Shown: piece after piece, positions 24,776-35,094 of the stretch | Layout of the letters: the number at the start of each line of letters is the position of its first letter | How positions within the stretch are numbered: the first letter of the stretch is position 1 | Source: CAVPWP01 sp963709395 | GTDB lineage: Bacteria; Pseudomonadota; Alphaproteobacteria; Rhodobacterales; Rhodobacteraceae | Assembly (NCBI GenBank): GCA_963709395.1 | Contig: CAVPWP010000014.1 | Coordinates: 62,001 to 126,000, forward strand | DNA: 64,000 nucleotides | Direction of reading: 5' to 3' | Program-made: the position numbers and the translations under genes | The notes under the pieces: generated by a model | The model's input: only the letters and a program-made list of their open reading frames with translations | What the model was told of the DNA's origin: nothing | The model's database searches: none

Positions 24776-25522
24776 ATGCATCTGGACGTTCTGGACCTCA
24801 GAACATTCTACTACCGCACGCAGCTGGGCCGCGCGGCGCAGAAGGCCGTGCGCGATCAGGTCCAGGCCCTGTGGCCCGAGGCGAAGGGCCAGACAGTGGC
24901 GGGCTTCGGGTTCGCCGCTCCGCTCCTGCGTCCGTTCCTGGCCGATGCCCGCCGGGTGATCGCGCTGATGCCCGGCCAGCAAGGCGTGATGCCCTGGCCC
25001 GCGGGCATGCCCAACGTGTCGGTCCTGTGCGAGGAAACGCTCTGGCCGGTCGAGACGGGTCACATCGACAAGCTTGTCCTGATGCATGGACTCGAGACGA
25101 GCGAGCACCCCAGCGCGGTCCTCAAGGAATGCTGGCGCGCGCTCGGTCCCGGCGGATCGGCGCTGTTCATCGTGCCCAACCGCGCGGGGCTCTGGGCGCG
25201 GCGCGACGCCACGCCCTTCGGCTTCGGCCGCCCTTATTCGCTGGGTCAGCTGGAGGCACAGCTGCGCGACCACGGCTTCGAGCCGGAACGCCATGTCGCC
25301 GCCCTTTACCAGCCGCCCTCGCAGCGCAATTTCTGGCTCAAGACGGGCGGCATGTGGGAAGGCATCGGGCGACGGCTGTCGAGCCGTTATGCCGGCGGGG
25401 TGCTGATCGTCGAGGCGACGAAGCAGGTCAGCGCCCCCACCAAACCCGGTCTACCCGAGGCCGTGCGCCGGCCGCTTCGCGTTCTCGACGGACTGGCCCA
25501 GCCTGAGGCCAAGCCGATCTGA
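24776..25522 (+). CDS. Class I SAM-dependent methyltransferase
   Basis: A 248-residue protein of the Methyltransf_11-like type. The first glycine motif is degenerate (VAGFGFAAPLLRPFLADA, about residues 41-58). The post-motif region is clear: HIDKLVLMHGLETSEHPSAV, then ECWRALGPGGSALFIVPN. It starts MHLDVLDLRTFYYRTQLGR, a common beginning for rhodobacterial members next to gloB. The substrate is unknown. No typical ribosome site precedes the ATG beyond GCGGG. Confidence 0.8.
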   Translation: MHLDVLDLRTFYYRTQLGRAAQKAVRDQVQALWPEAKGQTVAGFGFAAPLLRPFLADARRVIALMPGQQGVMPWPAGMPNVSVLCEETLWPVETGHIDKLVLMHGLETSEHPSAVLKECWRALGPGGSALFIVPNRAGLWARRDATPFGFGRPYSLGQLEAQLRDHGFEPERHVAALYQPPSQRNFWLKTGGMWEGIGRRLSSRYAGGVLIVEATKQVSAPTKPGLPEAVRRPLRVLDGLAQPEAKPI

Positions 25523-25795
25523 GCGCGGACAAGGCGCGGGTGAATCGGCCCAAATGCAAGGATTTTTGTCGGGATTCACCGTGCACCTGCAGAAGAATCG
25601 ATGCCGTGGGAAGTCAAGCGACTGATATTCCATAATATTCGCAATAGCGGGGTCGCGCGCAAGGCGGTTGCAGGGGGGGGGGACCTCTGTTACATCGACG
25701 CTGATTTTCGCGCGCGGACCTCCGCGCGCGTCTTTTAGGGGCTGGCGCGTTCCCCCGGGGTGCGGCGCCGGAACAACAATACCGGAAGGGTGGAC
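25523..25795. other. Leader region of the atp operon
   Basis: No gene is seen. The region is locally AT-rich around 25620-25645 (CATAATATTC), where the atp promoter may lie, but a -35 match was not found. A G10 run occupies 25673-25682. A hairpin with a perfect 10-base repeat (25709-25718 and 25721-25730) followed by TCTTTTAG lies 66 bases before atpH and is listed separately. Confidence 0.5.
25709..25735 (+). terminator. Hairpin in the atp leader, terminator or attenuator
   Basis: CGCGCGCGGA and TCCGCGCGCG flank two bases, followed by TCTTTT. It could end transcription of the methyltransferase gene or act as an attenuator in the atp leader; position alone does not decide. Confidence 0.5.
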
Positions 25796-26355
25796 GTGTC
25801 CGAACCTGCTTCGATTTCGACCGGCATTGCCGCGCGCTACGCCACGGCCGTTTTTGATCTGGCCAAGGAAGACAAAGCTCTCGACGCGCTGGAACGCGAT
25901 GTCGATGCACTGGCCGAAGCGCTCGACGTGAGCGCCGAATTGCGCGACGTCATCTCGTCGCCGATCTATTCGCGCCACGATCAGTCCGCTGCCCTGACCG
26001 GGGTGGCCGCCGCGCTCAAGATGTCGCCGATGATGTCGAACACTCTGGCGCTTATGGCGTCGAAGCGCCGCCTCTTCGTTCTTCCGCAGCTGATCGGGGC
26101 CCTCCGGGCGCGGATCGCGGATGAGAAGGGCGAAGTGACGGCCGATGTGACCGCCGCCACCGCCCTGACCGACGAACAGCGCGATGCGCTTGCGAAATCG
26201 CTTGCCGCCAGTGTCGGCAAGACCGTCAAGATCAACATGGCCGTCGATGAAAGTCTCATCGGCGGTCTCGTCGTCAAAGTGGGCTCGACCATGATCGACA
26301 CCTCGATCAAGGCCCGGCTCGCGGCTCTCCAGAACACGTTGAAAGAGGTTGGATA

Positions 26356-26356
<1 letters not shown>
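25796..26356 (+). CDS. atpH: ATP synthase F1 subunit delta
   Basis: A 186-residue delta subunit (OSCP), part of the peripheral stalk linking F1 to the b subunits. It starts at GTG 25796, with GGAAGGG six bases upstream (SEPASISTGIAARYATAVFD). The C-terminal end has the typical GGLVVKVGSTMIDTSIKARL (about residues 158-177). It is the first gene of atpHAGDC; the F0 genes are not in this window, as is usual in alphaproteobacteria. Its stop overlaps the atpA start (TAATG). Confidence 0.96.
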
Positions 26357-27894
<1,538 letters not shown>

Positions 27895-27918
27895 TCCGGC
27901 CGAAGAGGGACAGGACAC

Positions 27919-28791
27919 ATGCCCAGCCTCAAGGACCTGAAAAACAGGATCGGAAGCGTCAAGTCGACGCGGAAGATCACCAAGGCGATGCAGATGGTCG
28001 CCGCTGCGAAACTGCGCCGCGCCGAAGAGGCCGCGCAGGCCTCGCGGCCCTATGCCGAGCGATTCAACGCGGTCATGGCCGGGCTTGCACAGTCGGTCGG
28101 CGACAGCGACACCGCGCCGCGGCTTCTGTCGGGTACGGGAAGCGACCAGACCCATCTTCTGGTCGTCATGACCTCGGAGCGCGGTCTGTGCGGTGGCTTC
28201 AACTCGTCCATCGTGCGGCTTGCCAAGCTTAGGATCGATGCGCTGCGTGGCCAGGGCAAGACCGTGAAGGTCCTGACCGTGGGCAAGAAGGGCCGTGAGC
28301 AACTGCGCCGCGACTATGGCAGCCACCTGATCGGTCACGTCGATCTGAGCGAGGTCAAGCGCGTGGGCTACGTCAACGCCCAGGATATCGCCAAGGATGT
28401 TCTCGGCCGGTTCGATGCGGGTGAGTTCGACGTGGCGACGATCTTTTTTTCGCGCTTCGAAAGCGTGATCAGCCAGGTTCCGACCGGACAGCAGATCATC
28501 CCCGCACAGTTCGACACGGACGAGACTGGCGTGTCGACGAACTACGATTACGAACCCGGCGAAGAGGCGATCCTTGCCGATCTCCTCCCGCGCGGTGTGG
28601 CCACGCAGATCTTCGCGGCACTTCTGGAAAACGCGGCCTCGGAACAGGGCGCGCGGATGACCGCCATGGATAACGCCACGCGCAACGCCGGCGACATGAT
28701 CGACCGCCTGACGATCGTCTACAACCGGTCGCGTCAGGCTGCGATCACCAAGGAACTGATCGAGATCATTTCGGGCGCCGAGGCGCTCTGA
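27919..28791 (+). CDS. atpG: ATP synthase F1 subunit gamma
   Basis: A 290-residue central rotor shaft. The conserved N-terminal helix (MPSLKDLKNRIGSVKSTRKI and TKAMQMVAAAKLRRA) and the C-terminal helix (MTAMDNATRNAGDMIDRLT, then YNRSRQAAITKELIEI) are both intact. AGAGGGACAGG precedes the ATG. It sits between atpA and atpD in standard order. Confidence 0.98.
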   Translation: MPSLKDLKNRIGSVKSTRKITKAMQMVAAAKLRRAEEAAQASRPYAERFNAVMAGLAQSVGDSDTAPRLLSGTGSDQTHLLVVMTSERGLCGGFNSSIVRLAKLRIDALRGQGKTVKVLTVGKKGREQLRRDYGSHLIGHVDLSEVKRVGYVNAQDIAKDVLGRFDAGEFDVATIFFSRFESVISQVPTGQQIIPAQFDTDETGVSTNYDYEPGEEAILADLLPRGVATQIFAALLENAASEQGARMTAMDNATRNAGDMIDRLTIVYNRSRQAAITKELIEIISGAEAL

Positions 28792-28810
28792 GACAACCGG
28801 AGAGACACAG

Positions 28811-30235
28811 ATGGCAAAGTCAAATGGCAAAGTCACGCAGGTGATCGGCGCCGTCGTCGACGTCCAGTTCGATGGCGACCTTCCCGCGATTCTGAACGCG
28901 CTGGAAACCGACAACAACGGCAAGCGCCTGGTTCTCGAGGTTGCCCAGCACCTTGGCGAAGGCAGCGTGCGCACCATCGCGATGGACTCGACCGAGGGCC
29001 TTGTGCGCGGTCAGGCCGTGACCGATACCGAGGGCCCGATCACGATGCCCGTCGGTGACGCGACGCTGGGCAGGATCATGAACGTGATCGGCGAGGCGAT
29101 CGACGAAAAGGGCCCGGTCGAGACCAAGGAACGCCGCCCGATCCACCGCCCCGCGCCTGATTTCGACGAACAATCGACCGAGTCCGAGATCCTGGTGACC
29201 GGGATCAAGGTGATCGACCTTCTGTGCCCCTATGCCAAGGGCGGCAAGATCGGCCTGTTCGGCGGCGCCGGCGTGGGCAAGACCGTGCTGATCCAGGAAC
29301 TGATCAACAACATCGCAAAGGTGCACTCGGGCTATTCCGTGTTCGCCGGTGTGGGCGAGCGGACCCGCGAAGGGAACGACCTCTACCACGAATTCATCGA
29401 ATCCGGCGTCATCGACATCGAGAACCTCGAGAAGTCGAAGGTGGCGCTGGTCTACGGCCAGATGAACGAACCGCCGGGGGCGCGTGCCCGCGTGGCGCTG
29501 TCGGGCCTGACCCTGGCCGAGCAGTTCCGCGACCAGTCGGGAACCGACGTTCTGTTCTTCGTCGACAACATCTTCCGCTTCACGCAGGCCGGTTCCGAAG
29601 TGTCCGCCCTTCTGGGCCGCATCCCGTCCGCCGTGGGTTACCAGCCGACGCTGGCCACCGACATGGGCGCGCTGCAGGAGCGCATCACCTCGACCCGCGC
29701 CGGGTCGATCACCTCGGTGCAGGCCATCTACGTTCCCGCCGACGACCTGACCGACCCCGCGCCGGCCACGTCCTTCGCCCACCTCGACGCCACGACCGTG
29801 CTGTCGCGTGCGATTTCGGAGTTGGGCATCTATCCGGCCGTGGACCCGCTCGACTCGACCAGCCGGATCCTTGACCCTTCGGTCGTGGGCGAGGAGCATT
29901 ACAAGGTTGCCGGTGACGTGCAGATGATCCTCCAGCGCTACAAGTCGCTGCAGGACATCATCGCGATCCTCGGGATGGACGAACTGTCGGAAGAGGACAA
30001 GCTGACCGTGGCCCGCGCCCGGAAGATCCAGCGCTTCCTGTCGCAGCCCTTCGACGTGGCGCAGGTTTTCACCGGCTTCCCGGGCGTGCAGGTGCCGATC
30101 GAGGACACGATCTCGTCGTTCAAGGCGGTCGTCGCCGGTGAATACGATCACCTGCCCGAGGGGGCGTTCTACATGGTCGGCGGGATCGACGACGTGAAAG
30201 CCAAGGCCGAGCGTCTGGCCGCAGAAGCGGCATAA
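28811..30235 (+). CDS. atpD: ATP synthase F1 subunit beta
   Basis: A 474-residue catalytic subunit. Walker A is GGAGVGKTV at residues 151-159. Further landmarks are the catalytic Glu region VGERTREGNDLYHEFIE, VLFFVDNIFRFTQAGSE, and the DELSEEDKLTVARARK catch loop that contacts gamma. The length is standard, and it is followed after ten bases by atpC. Confidence 0.98.
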   Translation: MAKSNGKVTQVIGAVVDVQFDGDLPAILNALETDNNGKRLVLEVAQHLGEGSVRTIAMDSTEGLVRGQAVTDTEGPITMPVGDATLGRIMNVIGEAIDEKGPVETKERRPIHRPAPDFDEQSTESEILVTGIKVIDLLCPYAKGGKIGLFGGAGVGKTVLIQELINNIAKVHSGYSVFAGVGERTREGNDLYHEFIESGVIDIENLEKSKVALVYGQMNEPPGARARVALSGLTLAEQFRDQSGTDVLFFVDNIFRFTQAGSEVSALLGRIPSAVGYQPTLATDMGALQERITSTRAGSITSVQAIYVPADDLTDPAPATSFAHLDATTVLSRAISELGIYPAVDPLDSTSRILDPSVVGEEHYKVAGDVQMILQRYKSLQDIIAILGMDELSEEDKLTVARARKIQRFLSQPFDVAQVFTGFPGVQVPIEDTISSFKAVVAGEYDHLPEGAFYMVGGIDDVKAKAERLAAEAA

Positions 30236-30244
30236 GGAGCCATC

Positions 30245-30640
30245 ATGGCCGACACGATGCAATTCGACCTCGTCTCGCCCGAACGCCGCCTGGCCTCGGG
30301 CCAGGCGAAATCGGTGCAGATCCCGGGGGCGGAAGGCCAGATGACGGCCATGCCCGGCCATGCCCCGACGATTTCCACGCTGCGCCCGGGCGTCCTGCGG
30401 GTCGAGATGGCGGATGGCCTCAAGGAATTCGCTGTCACCGGCGGATTCGCGGAAATCGGCGCCGAGGGTGTGTCGGTGCTTGCCGAGCAGGCCTATGCCC
30501 GCCATCCGGACAACCGGGCCGAGGTCGAGGCGATGCTCGAGGAGGCGCGCCAGAAGGCAGCGGGCGCGGCACCCGAACACAAGGACATGGCGGAACTGAT
30601 CGTATCAGACCTGTCGCAGCTCTTGCAGGACATGGTCTGA
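30245..30640 (+). CDS. atpC: ATP synthase F1 subunit epsilon
   Basis: A 131-residue epsilon subunit, which couples the rotor to F1 and limits ATP hydrolysis. The N-terminal beta sandwich is typical (QFDLVSPERRLASGQAKSVQ, PGAEGQMTAMPGHAPTISTL). The C-terminal helical part is short and Ala-rich, as in alphaproteobacteria. AAGGAG lies six bases before the ATG. It is the last gene of the operon, with a strong terminator 24 bases later. Confidence 0.97.
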   Translation: MADTMQFDLVSPERRLASGQAKSVQIPGAEGQMTAMPGHAPTISTLRPGVLRVEMADGLKEFAVTGGFAEIGAEGVSVLAEQAYARHPDNRAEVEAMLEEARQKAAGAAPEHKDMAELIVSDLSQLLQDMV

Positions 30641-30663
30641 ACATCCGTTCCATTGCTATCGAC

Positions 30664-30694
30664 AGGGCCTCGGGTGATCCCCGGGGCCCTTTTC
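30664..30694 (+). terminator. Intrinsic terminator of the atp operon
   Basis: AGGGCCTCGGG (30664-30674) and CCCGGGGCCCT (30680-30690) form an 11-pair stem, with one T-G pair, around TGATC, followed by TTTTCG. Confidence 0.88.
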
Positions 30695-30877
30695 GTTCCG
30701 GACCAGGTCGGCGACCCCCTAAACCAAAGGCCTAGCCGCGCAAACCCCGGGCGCGTTCCAGACTGTTCCAACTTTCGTCCAATGGCATTTTCCACTGACA
30801 CCGATCAGGTCGGGACCACGCAGCCTGTGTCGCCCCACGGCGCCGGCCGCATCACCCGAACCAAACCGGAGACTTCC

Positions 30878-31132
30878 ATGTTCAAGACACTCGCCACCTC
30901 GCTGGCCCTTACCGCAGCCATGGCCGCCGGCGCGCTTGCCGCCAACCCTGTCGAGCTGAACGACACCAACACCAGCCAGATCCGCCAGATGCTGACCGAG
31001 CAGGGCTACGAGGTCGCCAAGATCAAGATCGAAGACGGCATGTACGAGGCCTACGCCAAGAAGGACGGGCAGAAGCTCGAGATATTCCTGAACGGCGATT
31101 TCGAGATCGTGCGCAGCGACATCGACGACTGA
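30878..31132 (+). CDS. Periplasmic PepSY-domain protein
   Basis: An 84-residue exported protein: signal peptide MFKTLATSLALTAAMAAGAL ending in A-A before NPVEL, then a single PepSY-like module (IRQMLTEQGYEVAKIKIEDG, EAYAKKDGQKLEIFLNGDFE). Single PepSY proteins of this length often accompany membrane cytochromes and two-component or LuxR regulators. GGAG lies before the chosen ATG at 30878; earlier in-frame ATGs give non-coding-like sequence. The cytochrome b561 gene follows after 71 bases. Confidence 0.8.
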   Translation: MFKTLATSLALTAAMAAGALAANPVELNDTNTSQIRQMLTEQGYEVAKIKIEDGMYEAYAKKDGQKLEIFLNGDFEIVRSDIDD

Positions 31133-31203
31133 CACGGTCTGTCGGCGCGCGGCCCTGTTCCCCCCAAGGATCTGCCGCGCGCCTGACTGCCGAGGAGAAA
31201 CCC

Positions 31204-31734
31204 ATGCAACACATCAAGGTCTGGGACGCTTTCATACGCGTCTTTCACTGGTCGCTCGTCGCGGGCTTCGCCGCCAACGCGCTTTTCGTCGACGACGATA
31301 GCAAGCTGCATCAATGGATCGGCTACGCCATCGTGGCCCTTGTCCTCGCCCGGATCCTCTGGGGATTCACCGGCACCCGTTATGCCCGGTTTTCGAGTTT
31401 CCCGGCCTCTCTTCGCGCCAGCCTTGGCCAGTTGCGCGACATGCTGACGGGGCGCACATCCCTGCATATCGGCCACACGCCACTCGGAGCGCTGATGATC
31501 TACAACCTGATCCTTGCTCTCCTGATCATCGGCCTGTCGGGCTACCTGATGACCACGGACATGTTCTGGGGTGTCGAATGGCCCGAGGAACTGCATGAAG
31601 CGGCTGTCGCCTGGGCCGAGATCTCGGTCGTCCTGCACATAGCGGCTGTCCTCGTTGAAAGCATGCGGACACGGGTCAACCTTCCACGCGCCATGGTCAC
31701 GGGTTACAAGGACATTCCGACAGCCCCGAACTGA
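31204..31734 (+). CDS. Cytochrome b561-like membrane cytochrome
   Basis: A 176-residue di-haem b-type cytochrome with four membrane spans. The start KVWDAFIRVFHWSLVAGFAA (residues 5-24) has the haem His in FHW. Further candidate ligands are HQWIGYAIVALVLARILWGF, LGALMIYNLILALLII and VVLHIAAVLVESM. The start pattern (VWD..VR.FHW) is shared with [NiFe]-hydrogenase-type and B561 cytochromes. It likely passes electrons between quinol and a periplasmic carrier; the partner is unknown. GAGGAGAAA precedes the ATG. Confidence 0.85.
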   Translation: MQHIKVWDAFIRVFHWSLVAGFAANALFVDDDSKLHQWIGYAIVALVLARILWGFTGTRYARFSSFPASLRASLGQLRDMLTGRTSLHIGHTPLGALMIYNLILALLIIGLSGYLMTTDMFWGVEWPEELHEAAVAWAEISVVLHIAAVLVESMRTRVNLPRAMVTGYKDIPTAPN

Positions 31735-31765
31735 GTCCCCTTGATGGGGCCATCCAGCTGACCCC

Positions 31766-32287
31766 ATGACGCAAGACGCCAAGACCCCCCTCGCTCTGAT
31801 GGCCCTGATCGCGGTGCAGATCGTCTGCGCCGCGTTCTTCATGGCCGACCTTGTCGCCGACTATCGCGAGGCCGCCCTATCTCCGGCCGGAGAGGCCAGC
31901 TTTCACCTGCCGATCGAGGCCGTGGCCACGTTTTCGCTTCTTGCAGCCGTCGCGTTCGAGACGCGGTACGTGATCGGTCTTTTGCGCCGCAAGGCTGACC
32001 TTGAACGCAGCGTCGCCGTCGCCAGTGGCGTCGTCCATGACGTCATCGAGGCACATTTCGAGGTTTGGGGGCTTTCGCCGTCCGAGCGTGACGTCGCGAT
32101 GTTCCTGGTCAAGGGCCTCAACACGGCCGAGATCGCCGAGATGCGGGGCAGCGCGGAAGGCACGATCAAGGCGCACCTGAACGGCATCTATCGCAAGTCC
32201 GGCACACGCAGTCGCGCAGAGATGCTGAGCGTTCTGATCGACAGCCTGATGGCGGGTGAGAAAGGCCCGTTCGCGCCCGAGGCCTAG
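31766..32287 (+). CDS. Membrane-anchored LuxR-type regulator
   Basis: A 173-residue protein with two N-terminal spans (LALMALIAVQIVCAAFFMAD and VATFSLLAAVAFETRYVIGL) joined by a short periplasmic loop, then a LuxR/GerE helix-turn-helix (LSPSERDVAMFLVKGLNTAE, then IAEMRGSAEGTIKAHLNGIY). It has no response-regulator or sensor domain. A membrane-bound DNA-binding protein beside a cytochrome and a PepSY protein suggests control by envelope or redox state, which is inference. Its stop codon shares bases with the stop of prs on the other strand. Confidence 0.8.
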   Translation: MTQDAKTPLALMALIAVQIVCAAFFMADLVADYREAALSPAGEASFHLPIEAVATFSLLAAVAFETRYVIGLLRRKADLERSVAVASGVVHDVIEAHFEVWGLSPSERDVAMFLVKGLNTAEIAEMRGSAEGTIKAHLNGIYRKSGTRSRAEMLSVLIDSLMAGEKGPFAPEA

Positions 32288-33300
32288 CGAGAATACATGC
32301 CTTCGTAGATCGGTTCGAGCGTCTCGGGATCAAAGAGCGACGACACGCTGGTGCCGTTCCAGATGTTCAGGATCGCCTGCGCGAACATCGGTGCGGTCGG
32401 CACGATGCGGATGTTGGGCGCGTCCTTCACCGCTTCGCTGGCTTCGATCGAGTCGGTGATCACCAGCGTCTTCATCACCGACGAGGTGATGCGCGCCACC
32501 GCCGGGCCCGACAGGACCCCGTGGCTGATATAGGCGTGCACCTCCTTGGCGCCTTCCTCCATCAGCTGCTCGGCGGCTTTGCACAGCGTCCCGGCGGTGT
32601 CGCAGATGTCATCGACGATGATGCAGATCTTGTCCTTCACGTCGCCGATCACGGTCATTTCGGCCACTTCGCCGGGCTTCTCGCGCCGCTTGTCGACGAT
32701 GGCCAGCGCGGTGCCGATCCGGGTGGCCAGTTCGCGCGCCCGCGCCACGCCGCCCACGTCGGGGGAGACCACCGTGATCTCGTCGAGACGGCCCTTGAAG
32801 ACGTGTCGGATATCCAGCGCGAAGATGGGCGAGGCGTAAAGGTTGTCGACGGGGATGTCGAAGAAACCCTGGATCTGGGCCGCGTGCAGGTCCAGCGTCA
32901 GCACCCGCTCGACGCCTGCGCCGACGATCATGTTCGCCACCATCTTGGCCGTGATCGGCGTGCGGGCCTTGGTGCGCCGGTCCTGCCTTGCATAGCCGAA
33001 ATAGGGGATCACCGCCGTGATCCGCGCCGCCGAAGACCGGCGCAGCGCGTCGGTCATGATCAGCAGTTCCATCAGGTTGTCGTTCGCGGGGTTCGACGTG
33101 GGCTGGATGATGAACATGTCCTCGCCGCGCACGTTCTCGAAGACCTCGACGAAGATCTCGGCATCGTTGAAGCGTTCGACCCGCGCATCCACCAGGCCGA
33201 CATGCACGCCGCGGTGCATCGACATCCGCCGCGCTACGGCCTTTGCAAGGCTTCGGTTCGCATTTCCGGAAATGAGCTTCGGCTCGGTGATGGACGGCAT
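32284..33300 (-). CDS. prs: Ribose-phosphate pyrophosphokinase
   Basis: A 338-residue PRPP synthetase (ribose 5-phosphate + ATP to PRPP + AMP), feeding nucleotide, histidine and tryptophan synthesis. The ATP-binding loop region YFGYARQDRRTKARTPITAK, the flexible loop near KRREKPGEVAEMTVIGDV and the PRPP-binding motif IIVDDICDTAGTL are intact. The protein is somewhat longer than the E. coli enzyme (315), with the usual alphaproteobacterial insert near the N-terminus. It is divergent to the isomerase gene. Confidence 0.96.
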   Translation of the reverse strand: MPSITEPKLISGNANRSLAKAVARRMSMHRGVHVGLVDARVERFNDAEIFVEVFENVRGEDMFIIQPTSNPANDNLMELLIMTDALRRSSAARITAVIPYFGYARQDRRTKARTPITAKMVANMIVGAGVERVLTLDLHAAQIQGFFDIPVDNLYASPIFALDIRHVFKGRLDEITVVSPDVGGVARARELATRIGTALAIVDKRREKPGEVAEMTVIGDVKDKICIIVDDICDTAGTLCKAAEQLMEEGAKEVHAYISHGVLSGPAVARITSSVMKTLVITDSIEASEAVKDAPNIRIVPTAPMFAQAILNIWNGTSVSSLFDPETLEPIYEGMYSR

Positions 33301-33348
33301 GGCAGCAGGCCCCTCGCATGTCCGCCCGCAGGTGACGGATTCGTGACG

Positions 33349-33376
33349 TTGACACCGCTTAGCATGCGCCTAGGGT
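33349..33376 (+). promoter_or_regulatory. Candidate promoter for the isomerase gene
   Basis: TTGACA (33349-33354), a 16-base spacer and TAGGGT (33371-33376). The -35 is perfect, the -10 weak. It lies 34 bases before the ATG at 33410 in the divergent region shared with prs. Confidence 0.5.
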
Positions 33377-33409
33377 CGCGCAAACCGATGAAGCCAGGAA
33401 GGGGGCGAC

Positions 33410-34012
33410 ATGGCCCATATCGATTACTACTTTGCGACAATTTCGCCCAACACCTACATCGCGGGCACACGATTCGAAGACGTCGCGGCACGCCATGGCG
33501 CCACGGTCACCTACAAACCGCTCGACATCATGGGGCTCTTCGCCCGGACCGGGGGCATTCCCCCGAAGGATCGCCACCCGTCGCGGCAGGAGTACCGGCT
33601 TCAGGAAATCCGGCGTCAGGCTGCCAAGGCGGGGCTTCCGATCAACCTCAAACCCGCGTTCTGGCCCACCAATCCCGCGCCCTCCTCCTATGCCATCATC
33701 GCCGCGCAGGCCGCCGGTGGCGGCGATCTGGGGCAGCTCGTCTTTTCGATCACCCGCGCCTGCTGGTCCGAGGAAAAGAACATCGCCGAGGACGACGTGA
33801 TCCGCCACTGCCTGTCGGCGGCGGGGTTTGACCCCGATCTGGCCGACGCCGGTCTTCTTCAGGGCGCGGAAGCCTATGCCCGCAACCTCGAAGACGCAGT
33901 GGCGGCGGGGGCGTTCGGCGCGCCGTTCTACATCGTCACCGATGACGACGAACGGTTCTGGGGGCAGGACCGGATCGAGGACCTCGACGCGCACCTCTCG
34001 GGCCGGCTCTGA
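33410..34012 (+). CDS. 2-hydroxychromene-2-carboxylate isomerase
   Basis: A 200-residue thioredoxin-fold (DsbA/kappa-GST type) protein. The start HIDYYFATISPNTYIAG replaces the DsbA CxxC with SPN(T), the glutathione-binding Ser-Pro motif of HCCA isomerases. The C-terminal FGAPFYIVTDDDERFWGQDR is the family hallmark. In naphthalene degradation the enzyme isomerises 2-hydroxychromene-2-carboxylate; in marine alphaproteobacteria the physiological substrate is often unknown. GGGGGCG precedes the ATG. It converges with ltaE. Confidence 0.88.
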   Translation: MAHIDYYFATISPNTYIAGTRFEDVAARHGATVTYKPLDIMGLFARTGGIPPKDRHPSRQEYRLQEIRRQAAKAGLPINLKPAFWPTNPAPSSYAIIAAQAAGGGDLGQLVFSITRACWSEEKNIAEDDVIRHCLSAAGFDPDLADAGLLQGAEAYARNLEDAVAAGAFGAPFYIVTDDDERFWGQDRIEDLDAHLSGRL

Positions 34013-34025
34013 CACCCGAGGGAGC

Positions 34026-34043
34026 GGGGGCGGCGGCGCCCCC
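34026..34043. terminator. GC hairpin between convergent genes
   Basis: GGGGGCG (34026-34032) pairs with CGCCCCC (34037-34043) around GCGG. It fills the 32-base gap between the isomerase and ltaE stops and could serve both, though no T-run follows. Confidence 0.45.
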
Positions 34044-34044
34044 C

Positions 34045-35094
34045 CTAGCCTCGGGCGATCTCGAGGAACCGGTCGATATCGTCATCCGAGACCGACCAGT
34101 CGCAGACCAGCCGCACCAGCAGCGTCTCGTCCGGGTCGTCGCCGTCCGGCGAACCTTCATAGATATTGTATTGCGCACCCGCCTCGTGCAGCCGTTTATG
34201 GGCCGACCTGGGAATGTCGACGAAGATCATGTTGGCCTGCGGATCGAACCGCAAAGCGGCGCCCGGCACCGATGCAAGTCCGGCGGCCAGCCGCTGGCAG
34301 GCGGCGTTCGCCATCCCCGCCATCTCCAGCCACAGCCCGTCCTCGAGATAGGCGGCCATCTGCGCCGATAGGTAGCGATGTTTGGAAAAGAGGTGCGCCG
34401 ACCGCTTGCGGCGCAACTCGAACTCCCAGGCCTTGGCCGGGTCGAAGATCACCGCCGCCTCGACACCCAGAAGCCCGTTCTTGGTACCCCCGAAGCTGAC
34501 CGCGTCCACGCCCGCCTTCCATGTCATCTCGGCTGCCGAACATCCCAGGCTGACAAGGGCGTTTGTGAACCGCGCCCCGTCAAGATGGACCGGCAGCCCA
34601 TAGTCCTTCGCCACCGCGGTCAGCGCCCGGATCTCGTCCAGCGAATACACTGTTCCCCGCTCGGTCGCCTGCGTGATCGACACCGGCCCGCGCTGGACGC
34701 CGTGCACGCCCCGGTTCTCCTCGCCCTCGATCGCGGCGCGCAGGGCGTCGGGCTCCATCTTGTCCTCGCGCCCCTGGACCAGCGTCAGCTTCGCCCCGCC
34801 GGTGAAGAATTCGGGACAGCCGCATTCGTCCTCGTGGATATGGGCATGGGGGGCGCAGAAAACCGTCTGCCAGGGCTGGCAGAGGGTCGCCAGCAGGATC
34901 GCATTCGCCGCCGTGCCGGTGGCGACCAGATAGACCGCGGCCTCGGGCGCCTCGAAGACGTCGCGGATGCGGGCGCGCACCTCATCCATCAGCGCGTCCG
35001 CGCCATAGGGCGTGGCATAGCCTTCATTGGCGCGCGACAAGGCGTCCATGACCTTGGGATGGGCGGGGCCGGTATTGTCCGAGGCGAAATGCAT
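34045..35094 (-). CDS. ltaE: Low-specificity L-threonine aldolase
   Basis: A 349-residue PLP enzyme that splits L-threonine or allo-threonine into glycine and acetaldehyde. It starts MHFASDNTGPAHPKVMDAL; a family landmark is FCAPHAHIHEDECGCPEFF. The PLP lysine lies in DAVSFGGTKNGLLGVEA (about residues 195-211), and LHLDGAR-type sequence appears as VHLDGARFTNAL. The start overlaps the stop of the YcgN-like gene by one base (TGATG), so ribF, the YcgN-like gene and ltaE are probably one transcript. Confidence 0.93.
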   Translation of the reverse strand: MHFASDNTGPAHPKVMDALSRANEGYATPYGADALMDEVRARIRDVFEAPEAAVYLVATGTAANAILLATLCQPWQTVFCAPHAHIHEDECGCPEFFTGGAKLTLVQGREDKMEPDALRAAIEGEENRGVHGVQRGPVSITQATERGTVYSLDEIRALTAVAKDYGLPVHLDGARFTNALVSLGCSAAEMTWKAGVDAVSFGGTKNGLLGVEAAVIFDPAKAWEFELRRKRSAHLFSKHRYLSAQMAAYLEDGLWLEMAGMANAACQRLAAGLASVPGAALRFDPQANMIFVDIPRSAHKRLHEAGAQYNIYEGSPDGDDPDETLLVRLVCDWSVSDDDIDRFLEIARG

